From positions 186,001 to 250,000 of the forward strand of contig NZ_CAURXA010000003.1 in NCBI RefSeq assembly GCF_963528755.1: a DNA stretch of 64,000 bases, given 5' to 3'. The DNA comes from Selenomonas sp963528755 (lineage in GTDB: Bacteria; Bacillota; Negativicutes; Selenomonadales; Selenomonadaceae). The stretch's first letter is position 1. Each line of letters begins with the position of its first letter. The notes under the pieces were generated by a model. That model was given only the letters and a program-made list of their open reading frames with translations, searched no databases and had not been told where the DNA came from. The position numbers were made by a program, and so were the translations under genes. Shown in pieces: positions 27,224-37,057 of the stretch.

Positions 27224-28549
27224 TTACCAGAACATCTGCACGCGCGTGTAGAAGGTCTTCGCGCTGCGGTCGCTTCCGAGTGACTTGCCGTGGAAGTAGG
27301 CCATGTCGATGTTCGTGTTCTTCATGGGCGCGTAACTTACGCCAATGACCCAGCCTTTCGTGCCGTACTCGCCGCCCGCCACGGGGATCTTGTAGGTCTG
27401 GCGGTGCAGCTCGTAGGTTGGCATGAGCGTGCTGTAACCGCCGAGGTGGCGATAGGCGAGGTACATGCCCCACGAGCCGGGGCTCACGACGTTCGAGCCT
27501 TTGTAGTTGAGCTGAACGTCTGCCGACTGGTTGTAGTTGTCCGCTTCGAGATTCCTCGCGTAGTGCGCGGAGAGGGCGACATCTTTCGTAAACTTGTATT
27601 TGCCGCCGACGGAGAGGATGCCCGCCTTGTCCGTCGTGGCGCCGTCGCGATAGGCGGGCAGGAATTGGAACACGTCCGAATCATAGTGGCGGTAGGCGAC
27701 GCCGGCCTGCAGTTTGCCCGTCGCATGGTCGACGCCGATGGCGTAGTGATTCGCCGTGTAGTCCGAGGCCGTGCGGCCGCCGAGCTTGTCCTTGCCAGAG
27801 ATGCTGAGGGCGGCGTTCCCCATGTTCCAGCGTCCGCCTTCGACCATGACCTTCGTCTTTGTGCCGTAGGTCAAGATCGCGCCCGAGAACCACGAGTCGG
27901 CGACGAGACCGTCGTCGGAGTACGACCAGAAGTGCGACATCTTGCCTGCTTGGATGCGCAGATTGCCGTAGTTGCCGTCGGCGTAGAGGTAGCTCAGGGC
28001 GACGTTGCTCGCTTGATCTTCTGCAAGCTTCACCGAGCCGGTCAGACGCGCGCGCACTTTCCAGTGATCGTTGACCGTGGCGACGGGCAGGAGGCGCAGC
28101 TGCAGCGTGTTGACTGAATGCTCGTCAGTCGCGCCGGCGGCATTTTCGTCGCGGTGCGAGAGGTGGACGTAGCGAAGCTCGCCCTCCCACTTCACGTTGT
28201 CCACCTTTTGCTCAAGATTTTCGACGCGAACGCCGAGGGTGCCCAACTCTTCAACAAATTCTGCAGCGAGGCGGTCGATCATGGCCTTCTGCTGTGCATT
28301 GACCTGATCTTCCTTCGCCATGGCCTTGGCGACCATTTGCGCCATCTCGTAGCGCGTGATTTCATTTTGGCCGCGGTAAGTGCCGTCGCCGTACCCTTCG
28401 ATGACGCCGTCGTCGGCAAGCTGAGCGACAGCATCATACGCCCAGTGATCGGCGGGCACGTCGCTGAAGGGGTTCACCGCCGCAGAGGCGAGGGCGGAAG
28501 AGGCGAGGATGGCGGCGCTGAGAGCTGCGCCGCATATATATTTTTTCAT
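27224..28549 (-). CDS. SLH-domain outer-membrane porin
   Basis: 441 residues. A signal peptide (cleavage after SALASAA, about 24) precedes one SLH domain (FSDVPADHWAYDAV through ITRYEMAQM, about 27-75). A short coiled coil (about 80-125) follows, then a beta-barrel of alternating strands ending in Trp. In Negativicutes such proteins tether the outer membrane to cell-wall polyamines and act as general porins. AAAGG before ATG 28549 fixes the start. It follows the solute-binding lipoprotein gene by 35 bp, with no terminator seen between them. Confidence 0.92.
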   Translation of the reverse strand: MKKYICGAALSAAILASSALASAAVNPFSDVPADHWAYDAVAQLADDGVIEGYGDGTYRGQNEITRYEMAQMVAKAMAKEDQVNAQQKAMIDRLAAEFVEELGTLGVRVENLEQKVDNVKWEGELRYVHLSHRDENAAGATDEHSVNTLQLRLLPVATVNDHWKVRARLTGSVKLAEDQASNVALSYLYADGNYGNLRIQAGKMSHFWSYSDDGLVADSWFSGAILTYGTKTKVMVEGGRWNMGNAALSISGKDKLGGRTASDYTANHYAIGVDHATGKLQAGVAYRHYDSDVFQFLPAYRDGATTDKAGILSVGGKYKFTKDVALSAHYARNLEADNYNQSADVQLNYKGSNVVSPGSWGMYLAYRHLGGYSTLMPTYELHRQTYKIPVAGGEYGTKGWVIGVSYAPMKNTNIDMAYFHGKSLGSDRSAKTFYTRVQMFW

Positions 28550-28584
28550 GAACGACAACCTTTCATTTTCTTTTTGCTTCCGGG

Positions 28585-30096
28585 TCATTCGACCGTGATG
28601 TCCTTCGTCAGCAGGTAGTAGTCGAGCGGGAAGATCTTGACGTTCTTGACGTTCGACTTGCCCACGACGGTCGTCGTCGGCACGATGAGGAAGATTGAGG
28701 GCTGATCTTCCATGATCTGCTGCGCCGCCTTCATGACGAGGGCGTCTTTCTGTGCGGGATCGAGCGCCGTGGCCATCTCGTCTATGATGGCGTCGAAGGC
28801 GGGGCTGGCATAGCGGCTGTGGTTCGTGTTTTTGCCGCTCTTCGAGTAGAGCATGCCGCGCAGCCACGGGTACGGATCGTTCGTCGTCGCGACGGACCAA
28901 TCTTCTTCGAGCAGGTCGAAGCCGCCGACTTCATCGACCTTGTCCGGCTCCTGCACATGAACCATCTTCACATCGATGCCGCCGGCACGAAGCTGCGATT
29001 CGATGGCTTCGTAGAGCGTTGTCTTCGTGCCCCAGGTTGCGAAGCGGAGCGTCAGGGACTTGCCGTCCTTTTCGTACATGCCCTGCGCGTTCTTCTTCCA
29101 GCCTGCCGCCGCAAAGAGCGCCTCGGATTTCGCCGGATCGTACGTGACCTTCTGTCCTGTGTGCCCGTAGGGGACGCTCGGCGGGAATGGCTCGCCCGCT
29201 GCTACGGAATTGCCGTAGGACTTGGCGAGGGCGTCGTTGTCGAGCATGTAGGCGAGCGCTTTTCTGAGGTTCTTGTCCGTGAAAATGCCATCGCCTTGGT
29301 ATGGCGTGACCATGAAGACGCGCACGCCTGTCGTCTCGTAGATGGTATAATCGGGCTTGTCTGCGAAGAGGCTGCGGTTTGCCTCCGTCATGCGCTGCAT
29401 GAGGTCGATCTCGCCCGACTGCAGAGCCATGGCACGCGAGGTGTCGTCTTCGAAGAGTTTGACCGTGACCGTGTCAAGCCCGGGTTTGCCGTCCCAATAG
29501 TGCTCGTTGCGCTTCATCTGAATCTCGGAGCCTTTCTTCCATTCCGTGATGGTATAAGGTCCGGTGAGAACGGGCGTGGAGGCGACCTTCGACATGTCCG
29601 CCTGCGTGTTGACGATGATGAAGAGCGGGTCGGAAAGCGCCGAGATCAAGGAGGCGTTGGGCGCTTCCGTCTCGATGACGATGTTTTCTCCGTCTACGCG
29701 GATTTCTTTGGCGTGCAGAGCCTTCTTCGCGCGGTCATTTTCCTTGAGCGTGCGTTCGATCGACGCCTTGACCAGATCGGGCGTCATCGCCGTGCCGTCC
29801 TGGAACTTTACGTTCGGGCGGATGTGGAAGCGCCACGTCGTCGGATTGACGTTTTCCCATTTGTCGGCGAGCTGCGGCACGAACTCCATGTGCTCGTTGA
29901 CGGCGACGAGCGTCTCGCCCGCGCCGATGCGCGTCAGCGTCCAGCCGTCCCAGGCGTGCGCGGGGTCAAGTGTCTCGCCGAACCACCAAAGGGCGAGATT
30001 GAGATGCCCTGCCTTGCTCTTCATGCCGCCCCCGCCGCAGCCTGTGAAGGCCAGGAGGGTGCAGATGAGGAAGATTGCGGTAAAGATACGTTTCAT
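28585..30096 (-). CDS. Solute-binding lipoprotein of an Opp/Nik-type ABC transporter
   Basis: 503 residues, SBP_bac_5 family. The lipobox LLAFTGC gives Cys20. Typical family segments include the VKFQDGTAMTPDLVKASIERT region and LTGPYTITEWKKG. GGGAGG seven bases before ATG 30096 fixes the start. It is the last gene of the ABC cluster and the likely specificity component. Family members bind peptides, nickel, or metal-chelator complexes, and the ligand cannot be read from sequence. Being downstream of a B12 riboswitch-led block makes cobalt, nickel or a metallophore worth considering. Confidence 0.88.
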   Translation of the reverse strand: MKRIFTAIFLICTLLAFTGCGGGGMKSKAGHLNLALWWFGETLDPAHAWDGWTLTRIGAGETLVAVNEHMEFVPQLADKWENVNPTTWRFHIRPNVKFQDGTAMTPDLVKASIERTLKENDRAKKALHAKEIRVDGENIVIETEAPNASLISALSDPLFIIVNTQADMSKVASTPVLTGPYTITEWKKGSEIQMKRNEHYWDGKPGLDTVTVKLFEDDTSRAMALQSGEIDLMQRMTEANRSLFADKPDYTIYETTGVRVFMVTPYQGDGIFTDKNLRKALAYMLDNDALAKSYGNSVAAGEPFPPSVPYGHTGQKVTYDPAKSEALFAAAGWKKNAQGMYEKDGKSLTLRFATWGTKTTLYEAIESQLRAGGIDVKMVHVQEPDKVDEVGGFDLLEEDWSVATTNDPYPWLRGMLYSKSGKNTNHSRYASPAFDAIIDEMATALDPAQKDALVMKAAQQIMEDQPSIFLIVPTTTVVGKSNVKNVKIFPLDYYLLTKDITVE

Positions 30097-30308
30097 GAAT
30101 AAACCTCCCCGTGGAAAATGCAGCAGCATTTTCCTGAATAAATCTCGGACGCTTCCACGTCCGTCTCCTTGCAGGAACGGATAAAGGACAAGGAATTCGC
30201 GCACAGCCCCTTACTCTTGACCGCACGGTTTCGTCGTTCTGCGTCCCTGCGATTTATGATACAAGCGGGGTGACGCCGCTTGGCAGACTTCGGCAAGATC
30301 GCGTGCTC

Positions 30309-31070
30309 TCAGCCGAGAAGCCCACTCGCGTGCAGCAGCGCGAGCGTCGCTTCGTGCTTGGCATGGGCGAGGTCTTTTGCCGCGAGCGTCTCGACGAAGC
30401 GGCCGTCCGCGAGCACATAGATGCGCTCCGCCACATGCTGCACGGCGCCGAGTTCGTGGCCGACGAAGAGTCCTGCGAAGCGGAAGCGTCGGCGCAGCGC
30501 GGCGATGAGGTCGAGGATTTCCTTCTGCGTGATAACATCGAGTGCGCTCGTCGGCTCATCGAAGAGCACGATGTCCGGCTCTTGGAGCAGCGTTCGCGCG
30601 ATGATGACGCGCTGCAGCTCGCCGCCCGAAAGCTGGTGCGGCAGGGCGGCGAGGACGGCGGGCACGAGATGCACCTCGGCGAGCATGGCGAGGATGCGGC
30701 TTTCGAGCGCATCTTTCGTATCGTCTGCCTTTTCGAGCGCCGTGCGGAAGAAGTCGCGCATCTGCATGCGCGGCGAAAAGGCTTCGCGCGGATCTTGGAA
30801 GACCATGCGCACGACGCCCCTTTTTTGTACTGTGCCTTCGTCGGGCAGCTCTGAACCCGCGATGATGCGAAAGAGCGTCGACTTTCCCGAGCCGCTCGCG
30901 CCGACGATGCCGCAGACTTCGCCGGGCGCGAGGCGAAGCGATACGCCGCGCAAGACTTCTTGCCTGCCGCGCTGGGTATCGAAGGCCTTCTTTACGTCCG
31001 TGACCTCAAGGAGCGCGGGCATATCTTCGTGCACGTCGGGCATTTCGCCTGCCCTCTTTTCTGCCGTCAT
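30309..31070 (-). CDS. ABC transporter ATPase, Opp/Dpp F-type
   Basis: 253 residues. Walker A GASGSGKST, signature LSGGELQR and Walker B DIVLFDEPTSALD are all present. The start codon overlaps the stop of the previous ATPase gene (ATGA, 31067-31070). It is one of a pair of ATPases that energise the importer encoded by this cluster. Confidence 0.92.
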   Translation of the reverse strand: MTAEKRAGEMPDVHEDMPALLEVTDVKKAFDTQRGRQEVLRGVSLRLAPGEVCGIVGASGSGKSTLFRIIAGSELPDEGTVQKRGVVRMVFQDPREAFSPRMQMRDFFRTALEKADDTKDALESRILAMLAEVHLVPAVLAALPHQLSGGELQRVIIARTLLQEPDIVLFDEPTSALDVITQKEILDLIAALRRRFRFAGLFVGHELGAVQHVAERIYVLADGRFVETLAAKDLAHAKHEATLALLHASGLLG

Positions 31071-31882
31071 GACTTCACCTCCAAGATTGCCGCCAAGAGT
31101 TCCTTCGTGTAGGCTTCCTGCGGCGCTTCCATGACTTCCTGCGTCGGGCCGGTTTCTACGACGCGTCCGTCCTTCAAGATCAGCAGGCGGTCGCCGAGGT
31201 AGGCGCCCGCGCGGATGTTGTGCGTGACGAAGAGGATCGCCGCGCCGTGCGACTGGTGGAGCTTCATGCGGTCGAGGAATTCGAGCGAAGCGATGGGGTC
31301 GAGCGCACTCGTCGGCTCGTCGAGCAGGAGAAGCTTCGGCGAGAGCGAGAGCGTGATCGCCGTCGCCGTGCGCTGGCGCTCGCCGCCCGACAGTTGGAAC
31401 GGGTAGGCGCTGAGCACGCGCTTCGGCTCGCTGAAGCCGACGGCTCTGAGGCGGTCTTCCATCAAGGCCGGCCACTCCTTCTTGAGAACGCCGTGTGCAC
31501 GCAGGAAGTCCTCGTACTGGCGGCGCACGCGCAGGTTTTGGTTCAGGTAGTTGCCGGGATTCTGGAAGACCATGGCGAAGTCGCGCCCGGCCAATTCCTT
31601 TTGCAGCGCGGCGTTCTTCAAAAGCGGTGCGCCGTGGTAGAGGATGTCGCCCGCGATCGCCTTGCCCTCGTGCGGCAGAAGCCCGAGGATGGCGCGCAGG
31701 AGCGTCGATTTGCCCGAGCCGCTTGCGCCGATGATGGAAAGCGCCTCGCCCGCTTCCAGTGCGAGCGACACGTCGTCGAGGACGCGCTTTTTCGCCACAT
31801 CAATGGAAAGGTGATCGACGGCGAGGAAGGGCAGATGCGGCGAGGATTTCGCGCTGTGCGCGGCTGTGTTCTTTTCGCTCAT
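31067..31882 (-). CDS. ABC transporter ATPase, Opp/Dpp D-type
   Basis: 271 residues. Walker A GASGSGKST, signature LSGGERQR, Walker B LLLLDEPTSALD and the switch His in VTHNIRAG are present. ATG 31882 overlaps the permease stop by 4 bp (ATGA), with a GGGAGAG ribosome site. Partner of the second ATPase. Confidence 0.92.
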   Translation of the reverse strand: MSEKNTAAHSAKSSPHLPFLAVDHLSIDVAKKRVLDDVSLALEAGEALSIIGASGSGKSTLLRAILGLLPHEGKAIAGDILYHGAPLLKNAALQKELAGRDFAMVFQNPGNYLNQNLRVRRQYEDFLRAHGVLKKEWPALMEDRLRAVGFSEPKRVLSAYPFQLSGGERQRTATAITLSLSPKLLLLDEPTSALDPIASLEFLDRMKLHQSHGAAILFVTHNIRAGAYLGDRLLILKDGRVVETGPTQEVMEAPQEAYTKELLAAILEVKS

Positions 31883-32724
31883 GATTTCTCTCCCTTCCTT
31901 TCCCAGCGCGGCTCGAAGATGTCGCGCAGTTCGTCGCCTATGAGGCTGAAGAGGATGACCGTGATGAAGATGGCAAGTCCGGGGAACATCAGAAGCCACG
32001 GCGCCGTCTGCATGTAGTCCTTCGATCCCATGAGGAGCATGCCCCATTCGGGCGTCGGCGGCTGGATGCCGATGCCGATGAGCGATAGTCCCGCGACGAT
32101 GAGCACGATGTCGCTCAAGTGCTGGAAGAAGAAGACGAACATCTGCGGCACGACGTTCGGCAGCACATAGCGAAAGAGCCGCCGCGAAAACGGGATGCCC
32201 GACGCGTCAGCGTAGCGCACGTAAGGCTTTTCGCGCTCCGTGCGCACGATCGTGCGCACGATGCGTGCATACTCCGCCCACGTCGTGATGAAGACGGCGA
32301 GGATGACGTTGCCGACGTTCGGCCCCAGGAAGCCGAGGAGCGCGACGAGGAAGACGCGGCTCGGAAAGGCGAGGAAGAAGTCGACGATTCCCGTTGAGAT
32401 GAGCTGCATGCGGCCGCGCGTCAGAGCCATCGCCGCGCCGACGCCGATGCCGAAGACGGCAGACAGGATGCCGCTCACAAGGGACGCCGAAAGGCTCGCC
32501 TGACCGCCGACGAGGACGCGCGCGAGAAGGTCGCGTCCGAGCTGATCCGTACCGAGGATATGCTCTGCCGACGGCGGCAGGAGGCGTGCGCCCATGTCGT
32601 TCGTATAGGCGTCGTAGGGGAGGAAAGGCGGCACGGCGAACATCGCGGCGATCCATAGGAGAAGGAGAGCTGCGAGCACGCAGAAGAGCGGGTCGCGCCT
32701 CATGCGCGAGAAGAAGAGCCCCAT
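31879..32724 (-). CDS. ABC transporter permease, DppC/NikC-type
   Basis: 281 residues with five or six predicted membrane helices. The EAA-like loop is ASGIPFSRRLFRYVLPNVVP, which contacts the ATPase. An N-terminal segment (GTDQLGRDLLARVLVGGQASL) is characteristic of the C-type subunit. AGGAGGTG lies inside the 3' end of the preceding permease gene, whose stop is 1 bp away. Confidence 0.92.
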   Translation of the reverse strand: MGLFFSRMRRDPLFCVLAALLLLWIAAMFAVPPFLPYDAYTNDMGARLLPPSAEHILGTDQLGRDLLARVLVGGQASLSASLVSGILSAVFGIGVGAAMALTRGRMQLISTGIVDFFLAFPSRVFLVALLGFLGPNVGNVILAVFITTWAEYARIVRTIVRTEREKPYVRYADASGIPFSRRLFRYVLPNVVPQMFVFFFQHLSDIVLIVAGLSLIGIGIQPPTPEWGMLLMGSKDYMQTAPWLLMFPGLAIFITVILFSLIGDELRDIFEPRWERKGEKS

Positions 32725-32725
32725 G

Positions 32726-33661
32726 TCAGCCCACCTCCTGTTCGCGCACCTTGGGATTGAGCCACAGGCAGAGGATGTCCGCCGCGAGGTTGACGAGGAT
32801 GAAGATGCCCGCGCCCCAGAGGACGTAGGCCTGCATGAGCGTGAAATCGTTGTTCTTTATGGCCTCGACCATCAAAAAGCCCATGCCGCGCCAGCCGAAG
32901 ATCGCCTCGATGACGACCGTGCCGCCCAAGAGACTGCCGAAGGACAGGCCGAACATCGTGATGATGTTCGGCAGCGCGTTCGGCATGATGTAGCGCCAGA
33001 GGATGCGCGAATCGGAAAGCCCGAGGGCGCGCGCTCCCGTCACATAGTCTTTTTTGTGCTCTTCGAGGAGCGCACCGCGCAGGCGGCGCACATACAGCCC
33101 CATGTAGTAGAAGGAGAGTACGAGAGACGGCAGGATCAGCCCCGTGAGTCCCGTCGTATGGATCGGTATCAAAGACAGCTTGACCGAAAAGATGTAGATG
33201 AAGATCAAGGACAGCCAGATCGTTGGTATCGTGATACCAAAGAACGAGCCGAAGCGAATGATGAGGTCGAGCGGCCGCGCATAGAAGCGGAATGCGAGAA
33301 CTGCGAGCGGCACGGAGATGAGGATTGAAAGCCCCATTGCCGAAACCGCCAGAAGAATCGTATTTGGTATCGCGTCCTTTAAGAGCGTCGCCACGGGCAT
33401 GGAGAAGAGCAGCGAGTAGCCGAGATCGCCCGAGAGGAGGTCGCGCAGCCACACGAAATACTGCACCCAGATCGGCTCGTCGAGTCCGTAGCGTGCGCGC
33501 ACCTCCGCGATCAGCTCGGGCGTCGGGATGATTCCCGAGCGAATCATGTAGAGTTTCACGGGATCGGAGTCCGACGTGTGCATGAGGAGGAACGTGATGA
33601 CCGAGAGCAAAAAGAGGATGACGAGCATCATCAAGAGACGACGCAGGAGAATTCGTGCCAT
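32726..33661 (-). CDS. ABC transporter permease, DppB/NikB-type
   Basis: 311 residues. The N-terminal helix (MARILLRRLLMMLVILFLLS) and the EAA-type loop (TGARALGLSDSRILWRYIMP) are typical of the B-type subunit. AAAGGAAAG precedes ATG 33661. The reading frame extends upstream to 33724, but that part overlaps the PepSY gene and has no ribosome site. Confidence 0.92.
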   Translation of the reverse strand: MARILLRRLLMMLVILFLLSVITFLLMHTSDSDPVKLYMIRSGIIPTPELIAEVRARYGLDEPIWVQYFVWLRDLLSGDLGYSLLFSMPVATLLKDAIPNTILLAVSAMGLSILISVPLAVLAFRFYARPLDLIIRFGSFFGITIPTIWLSLIFIYIFSVKLSLIPIHTTGLTGLILPSLVLSFYYMGLYVRRLRGALLEEHKKDYVTGARALGLSDSRILWRYIMPNALPNIITMFGLSFGSLLGGTVVIEAIFGWRGMGFLMVEAIKNNDFTLMQAYVLWGAGIFILVNLAADILCLWLNPKVREQEVG

Positions 33662-33692
33662 AGAGCTTTCCTTTCTGTTCGATTGCGCTGCC

Positions 33693-34991
33693 TTACGGCC
33701 GCTTGGCGAGAAGCCAGGCAGCAAGGCTTACGGCGAGGACAAGAAGCCAGGCAAAAGAGCCGCTCGTGTTGCCGAGGAAGGTGTCCGAGAGCGGCGCCGT
33801 CATGCCGACGAGGGAAAGCCCCGCGAGGAGCGCCGGCAGTTTCCAGACGGACGCCATGAGGGAGCGGCCTCTGCCGTCAGCAAAGACGGGACGGCGCTCC
33901 TTCTGCCTGTGGCAGCGACGCCACCAGCCAAGGAAGCCCGTGACGATGACGGTGATCGTCAAGATGTCGAGCAGCGCCCAAAAGAGCTTCAGGAGAATCG
34001 TCGAATGGTTGTGGATGTGGAGGTCGAGCAGCGAGGCGCAGACGGCCAAGTAGCGCGGCAGCGGCTCTGTGAAGTGCAGGAGCTCGCCGTCTGCCGTGCG
34101 GGAAAAGAGCACCTTCTGCCCCATGAACATCGCGGGATGCGCCGCATCTGTCAGATAGAGTGTCGCGGGGAGCTTGCCCGTTGCGGCCTCCATGCTTAGG
34201 ACGTCCTGCCCAGGGAAGGCTTCTTTCGCATAGGCGAGCATGTCCTCGTAGCGGACGCTCGCAGCATCCCCCTGCGGCGCGTGGGCGTCGACGTCCGCGA
34301 GATAAGCGCCGTAGCCCACGGAGAAGATGACGATGGCGACGCCGCTCAAGGTCAGAAGCCCTGCCCAGACCGCTGTGACGACGCCGAGGAAGTTGTGCCA
34401 GTCGAAGGAGCTGCCCGCCGAGACGCCGCCGCGCGTGCCGCCGAAAAGGCGGCGGCGCATGAACGTCGGGTAGAGCAGCAGTCCGCCGAGAATGGAGAGG
34501 AAGCTGAAAAAGCACATGACGCCGAGGAAGATCATGCCGCCCTGCCCCATGGCGAGGCGCAGGTGCAGGATGTGCAGCGTGTGCATGAGGCTCGCGACGG
34601 CAGGCGACTTCACTGCGCCGCTACGCCACGGAACGGCCTGATCCGTCATGGGCGAATAGGCGATCTGCGTGCCGCCCATGCTCATGCGCCCCGTGCGCCC
34701 GTGACTGTCCTTGTCAGCGATGCGGTAGAGCAGAAGACCATGCTCGGGCATGGCGGAGATGGCCTGCACCTTCTTGTCGGGATTCTCTTCCAGAACCTTG
34801 TCGAGTCCGGCGGAAGTTCCCTGCCAGAGCGCATGGTAGGAGGAGGATCCCGCATGGGGCAGAGGCTCGACGCGGTTCCACTCTGTGATTTCCTCCTTGA
34901 AGAGAAGAGGCAGCCCCGTGAGGCAAAGTAGGAGAAAAAATGCTGCACAGATCGCACTGATCCAGCGGTGCAGACGATAGAGAAGCAACAT
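33693..34991 (-). CDS. PepSY-associated membrane protein
   Basis: 432 residues with about five membrane helices (10-32, 155-178, 205-232, 360-385, 400-430) and periplasmic PepSY-like regions. Conserved His residues (WHNFLGV, HIHNHST, HTLHILHLRL) could bind haem or metal. The PepSY_TM family includes proteins associated with siderophore and metal-chelate reduction. The gene sits 31 bp upstream of the permease genes and reads with them, suggesting it processes the substrate of the importer. AAGGAA precedes ATG 34991. Confidence 0.8.
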   Translation of the reverse strand: MLLLYRLHRWISAICAAFFLLLCLTGLPLLFKEEITEWNRVEPLPHAGSSSYHALWQGTSAGLDKVLEENPDKKVQAISAMPEHGLLLYRIADKDSHGRTGRMSMGGTQIAYSPMTDQAVPWRSGAVKSPAVASLMHTLHILHLRLAMGQGGMIFLGVMCFFSFLSILGGLLLYPTFMRRRLFGGTRGGVSAGSSFDWHNFLGVVTAVWAGLLTLSGVAIVIFSVGYGAYLADVDAHAPQGDAASVRYEDMLAYAKEAFPGQDVLSMEAATGKLPATLYLTDAAHPAMFMGQKVLFSRTADGELLHFTEPLPRYLAVCASLLDLHIHNHSTILLKLFWALLDILTITVIVTGFLGWWRRCHRQKERRPVFADGRGRSLMASVWKLPALLAGLSLVGMTAPLSDTFLGNTSGSFAWLLVLAVSLAAWLLAKRP

Positions 34992-35066
34992 GAAAAAGAT
35001 TCCTTTCTTGCAAAGTGATTGTATGTCGGGCGGTCTCATGCAGGCTCGGGCTGAAACACCATAGAA

Positions 35067-35094
35067 GGGAAGCCCTGTCTTTCACGGGCTTCCC
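35067..35094 (-). terminator. Hairpin between the DASS and PepSY genes
   Basis: Perfect 9-bp stem GGGAAGCCC / GGGCTTCCC with a 10-nt loop. The T-tract is weak (TTCTAT on the minus strand), so it may be a partial terminator or an mRNA-stabilising hairpin. Confidence 0.45.
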
Positions 35095-35122
35095 TCCCGA
35101 TTGAGAATTCGTTTGCCGCAGT

Positions 35123-36532
35123 TCACCAAAGCCCCAAGACTTTCCACCAAGCCGCGCCGATCGTCAGGTAAATCAGTGTCGTTATGGTCGTCATGATGAA
35201 GCCGTTCTTCCACCATTCGCCCTGCGAGACATAGTCGCCGCCAAAGTAGATGGGGGCGCAACCGTTACCGTAGTGCGTGAGGGAAATCGGCACGTCAGCG
35301 AAAATGCCGAAGACGATGGCGACCAAAAGAGGCGGTGCACCGACGGTGACGCTGACGGCGATGAATGCCGCATAGAGCGCACTGATGCGCGCCGTGACGC
35401 TGGCAAACGCATAGTGGATGTAAGTGTAGAAAAGCAGGATAATGAGGCAGGAGATGACCCAGTCAAAACCGAGCGAGGAAATCGCCGCGCCGGCGCCGTT
35501 GGCAATCCAAGTGATGATGCCGGATTTTGCGAGAGCCGAGGCGAGCGTCATTAAAGAACCCATCCAGAACATCGCGTCCCACGCGCCTTTTTCCTTGATG
35601 ACGTCCTGCCAGTTGATGATGTCGAGCATGATCATGAGGCAGACCGCGCCCATGGCGACGGGTGTCGCGTCGATGCCCGTGAGTCCCGAACTTGCCCAGA
35701 GCGCGAGGGAGGCGACGAAGATGACGGACAGCCCTTTCTCGGCAAGGCTCATCGGTCCCATTTCGGACAATTCGCGCTGCGCCAGTCCCTTCGCGTCGGG
35801 AATGTGCACGAGTTCGGGCGGAGAGAGCTTCATCATGACATAGGGAACGAGCAGGAGCGCGATGAGTCCCGGCACGATGGCAGCGCTCGCCCAGCCCATC
35901 CATGTGACATGGACGCCCAGCGTCTTTTCGGCGAGCGCCACGCAGAGCGGGTTGCCCGCCATCGAGGTCACGAACATCGTGCAGGTCACGGCATCCGTAT
36001 GGTAGCCGACCTGCATGAGATAAGTGCCGATGCGCCGCGCACTCTCGCCGGGCTTCGAGCCGAGAGCTTCTGCCAGGGAGCGCACGATCGGATAGAGGAT
36101 GCCGCCGCCGCGTGCCGTGGCCGAGGGCGTCGCGGGCGAAATCACAAGTTCGCTCAGCGCGATGGCGTAGCCGAGCGACAGCGCACTCTTGCCGATTGCC
36201 TCGATGATGCGAAAGGCGATGCGCTTGCCGAGTCCGCTCTTGATGAAGCCGCGCGAATAGAGGAAGGCGCAGACGATCAGCCAGATCGTGCTGTTGCCGT
36301 AGCCCGCCAGGGCGTCCGAGGTCTTCAAAAGCCCCGCCCAGACGGAAAAGGAAATCGCGATGAAGGCCACCGCACCGATGGGCAGCGGATGCAGGATAAA
36401 GCCGAGCACCGTCGCGACAAAGACCGCGAGCAAATGCCAGGCGAGCGGTGTGACGCCGTCAGGAATCGGCAGGAACCACAGGACGATTCCGACGCCGATC
36501 GTGAGGAGAGCGTTTCTTCTGTTAGCGTTCAT
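35123..36532 (-). CDS. DASS-family anion:sodium symporter
   Basis: 469 residues, around 11-12 hydrophobic helices, divalent anion:Na+ symporter family (CitT/SdcS/TtdT-like). The first SNT-like signature lies in LVISPATPSATARGGGILYPI. Expected substrates are C4-dicarboxylates such as succinate, tartrate or citrate. The ATG at 36532 starts the transmembrane part. The frame extends to 36661 without a ribosome site. The gene follows a cobalamin riboswitch and its terminator, an uncommon arrangement for this family. Confidence 0.88.
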   Translation of the reverse strand: MNANRRNALLTIGVGIVLWFLPIPDGVTPLAWHLLAVFVATVLGFILHPLPIGAVAFIAISFSVWAGLLKTSDALAGYGNSTIWLIVCAFLYSRGFIKSGLGKRIAFRIIEAIGKSALSLGYAIALSELVISPATPSATARGGGILYPIVRSLAEALGSKPGESARRIGTYLMQVGYHTDAVTCTMFVTSMAGNPLCVALAEKTLGVHVTWMGWASAAIVPGLIALLLVPYVMMKLSPPELVHIPDAKGLAQRELSEMGPMSLAEKGLSVIFVASLALWASSGLTGIDATPVAMGAVCLMIMLDIINWQDVIKEKGAWDAMFWMGSLMTLASALAKSGIITWIANGAGAAISSLGFDWVISCLIILLFYTYIHYAFASVTARISALYAAFIAVSVTVGAPPLLVAIVFGIFADVPISLTHYGNGCAPIYFGGDYVSQGEWWKNGFIMTTITTLIYLTIGAAWWKVLGLW

Positions 36533-36680
36533 GTTTTCACCCCATCTGAAAATATGAGTTCTCAGCCGCAGTCCCCATTTGCTGAAAGCATTTTTCTGCG
36601 GCACCTTTGGAAGCGATGGACGTACAAGGCATACAGCTGGACGTTTGCGAGGAGGGCGCATTGCGTCCTTTCACATTCGC

Positions 36681-36724
36681 AAAATAAAAGCAGCCCCTTT
36701 TCCTGCAAAGGAAAGAAAGGCTGC
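36681..36724 (-). terminator. Riboswitch expression-platform terminator
   Basis: On the minus strand GCAGCC...GGGCTGC encloses an inner stem (CTTTCC...GGAAAAG) and is followed by TTTTATTTT. It lies 120 bp after the cobalamin aptamer and about 150 bp before the DASS start, fitting ligand-induced termination. Confidence 0.85.
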
Positions 36725-36844
36725 AAAATATCCTTGCCTTACCGCATGCCGTGCTGCATGTGCGCACGAAACCATCGCTGGAACAGCATCCCAAAGACGC
36801 GAACCAATCGCAAGGCGCAGATCCCCTCCCCATCGCTCGCAGGT

Positions 36845-37003
36845 CAGACGGTGATCGTCGATCAGGCAGTTCTCCTGGCTCCAGTTCATCGCTCCTCTGC
36901 GCCTTCCCGGGTTTCCCCAGTGACTTTTCCTGCAGATTCGCTCGCTGTTACAGTGGCGGGACCGCGCCGGCTCTTCCGGCTTCTCTATTGAGTCTTGCGA
37001 CAC
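36845..37003 (-). promoter_or_regulatory. Cobalamin riboswitch
   Basis: Read on the minus strand it has, in order, GGTG, GCCGG...GCCGGCGCGG, the invariant CCCGCCACTGT, the CACTG...GGGAAGGC element and the B12 box GGAGCCAGGAGAACTGCC. All are hallmarks of the AdoCbl-type aptamer. It should repress downstream transcription when cobalamin is abundant. Confidence 0.95.
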
Positions 37004-37057
37004 CTGATCCGTCAATATGCTGTTTGTTGTTTATCGTAATGATGGCTTCCAAGAGGA

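Noticed and set aside
36537..36833. 98-codon Cys-rich minus-strand ORF
   Set aside because: It overlaps the riboswitch terminator and leader; no ribosome site or family similarity.
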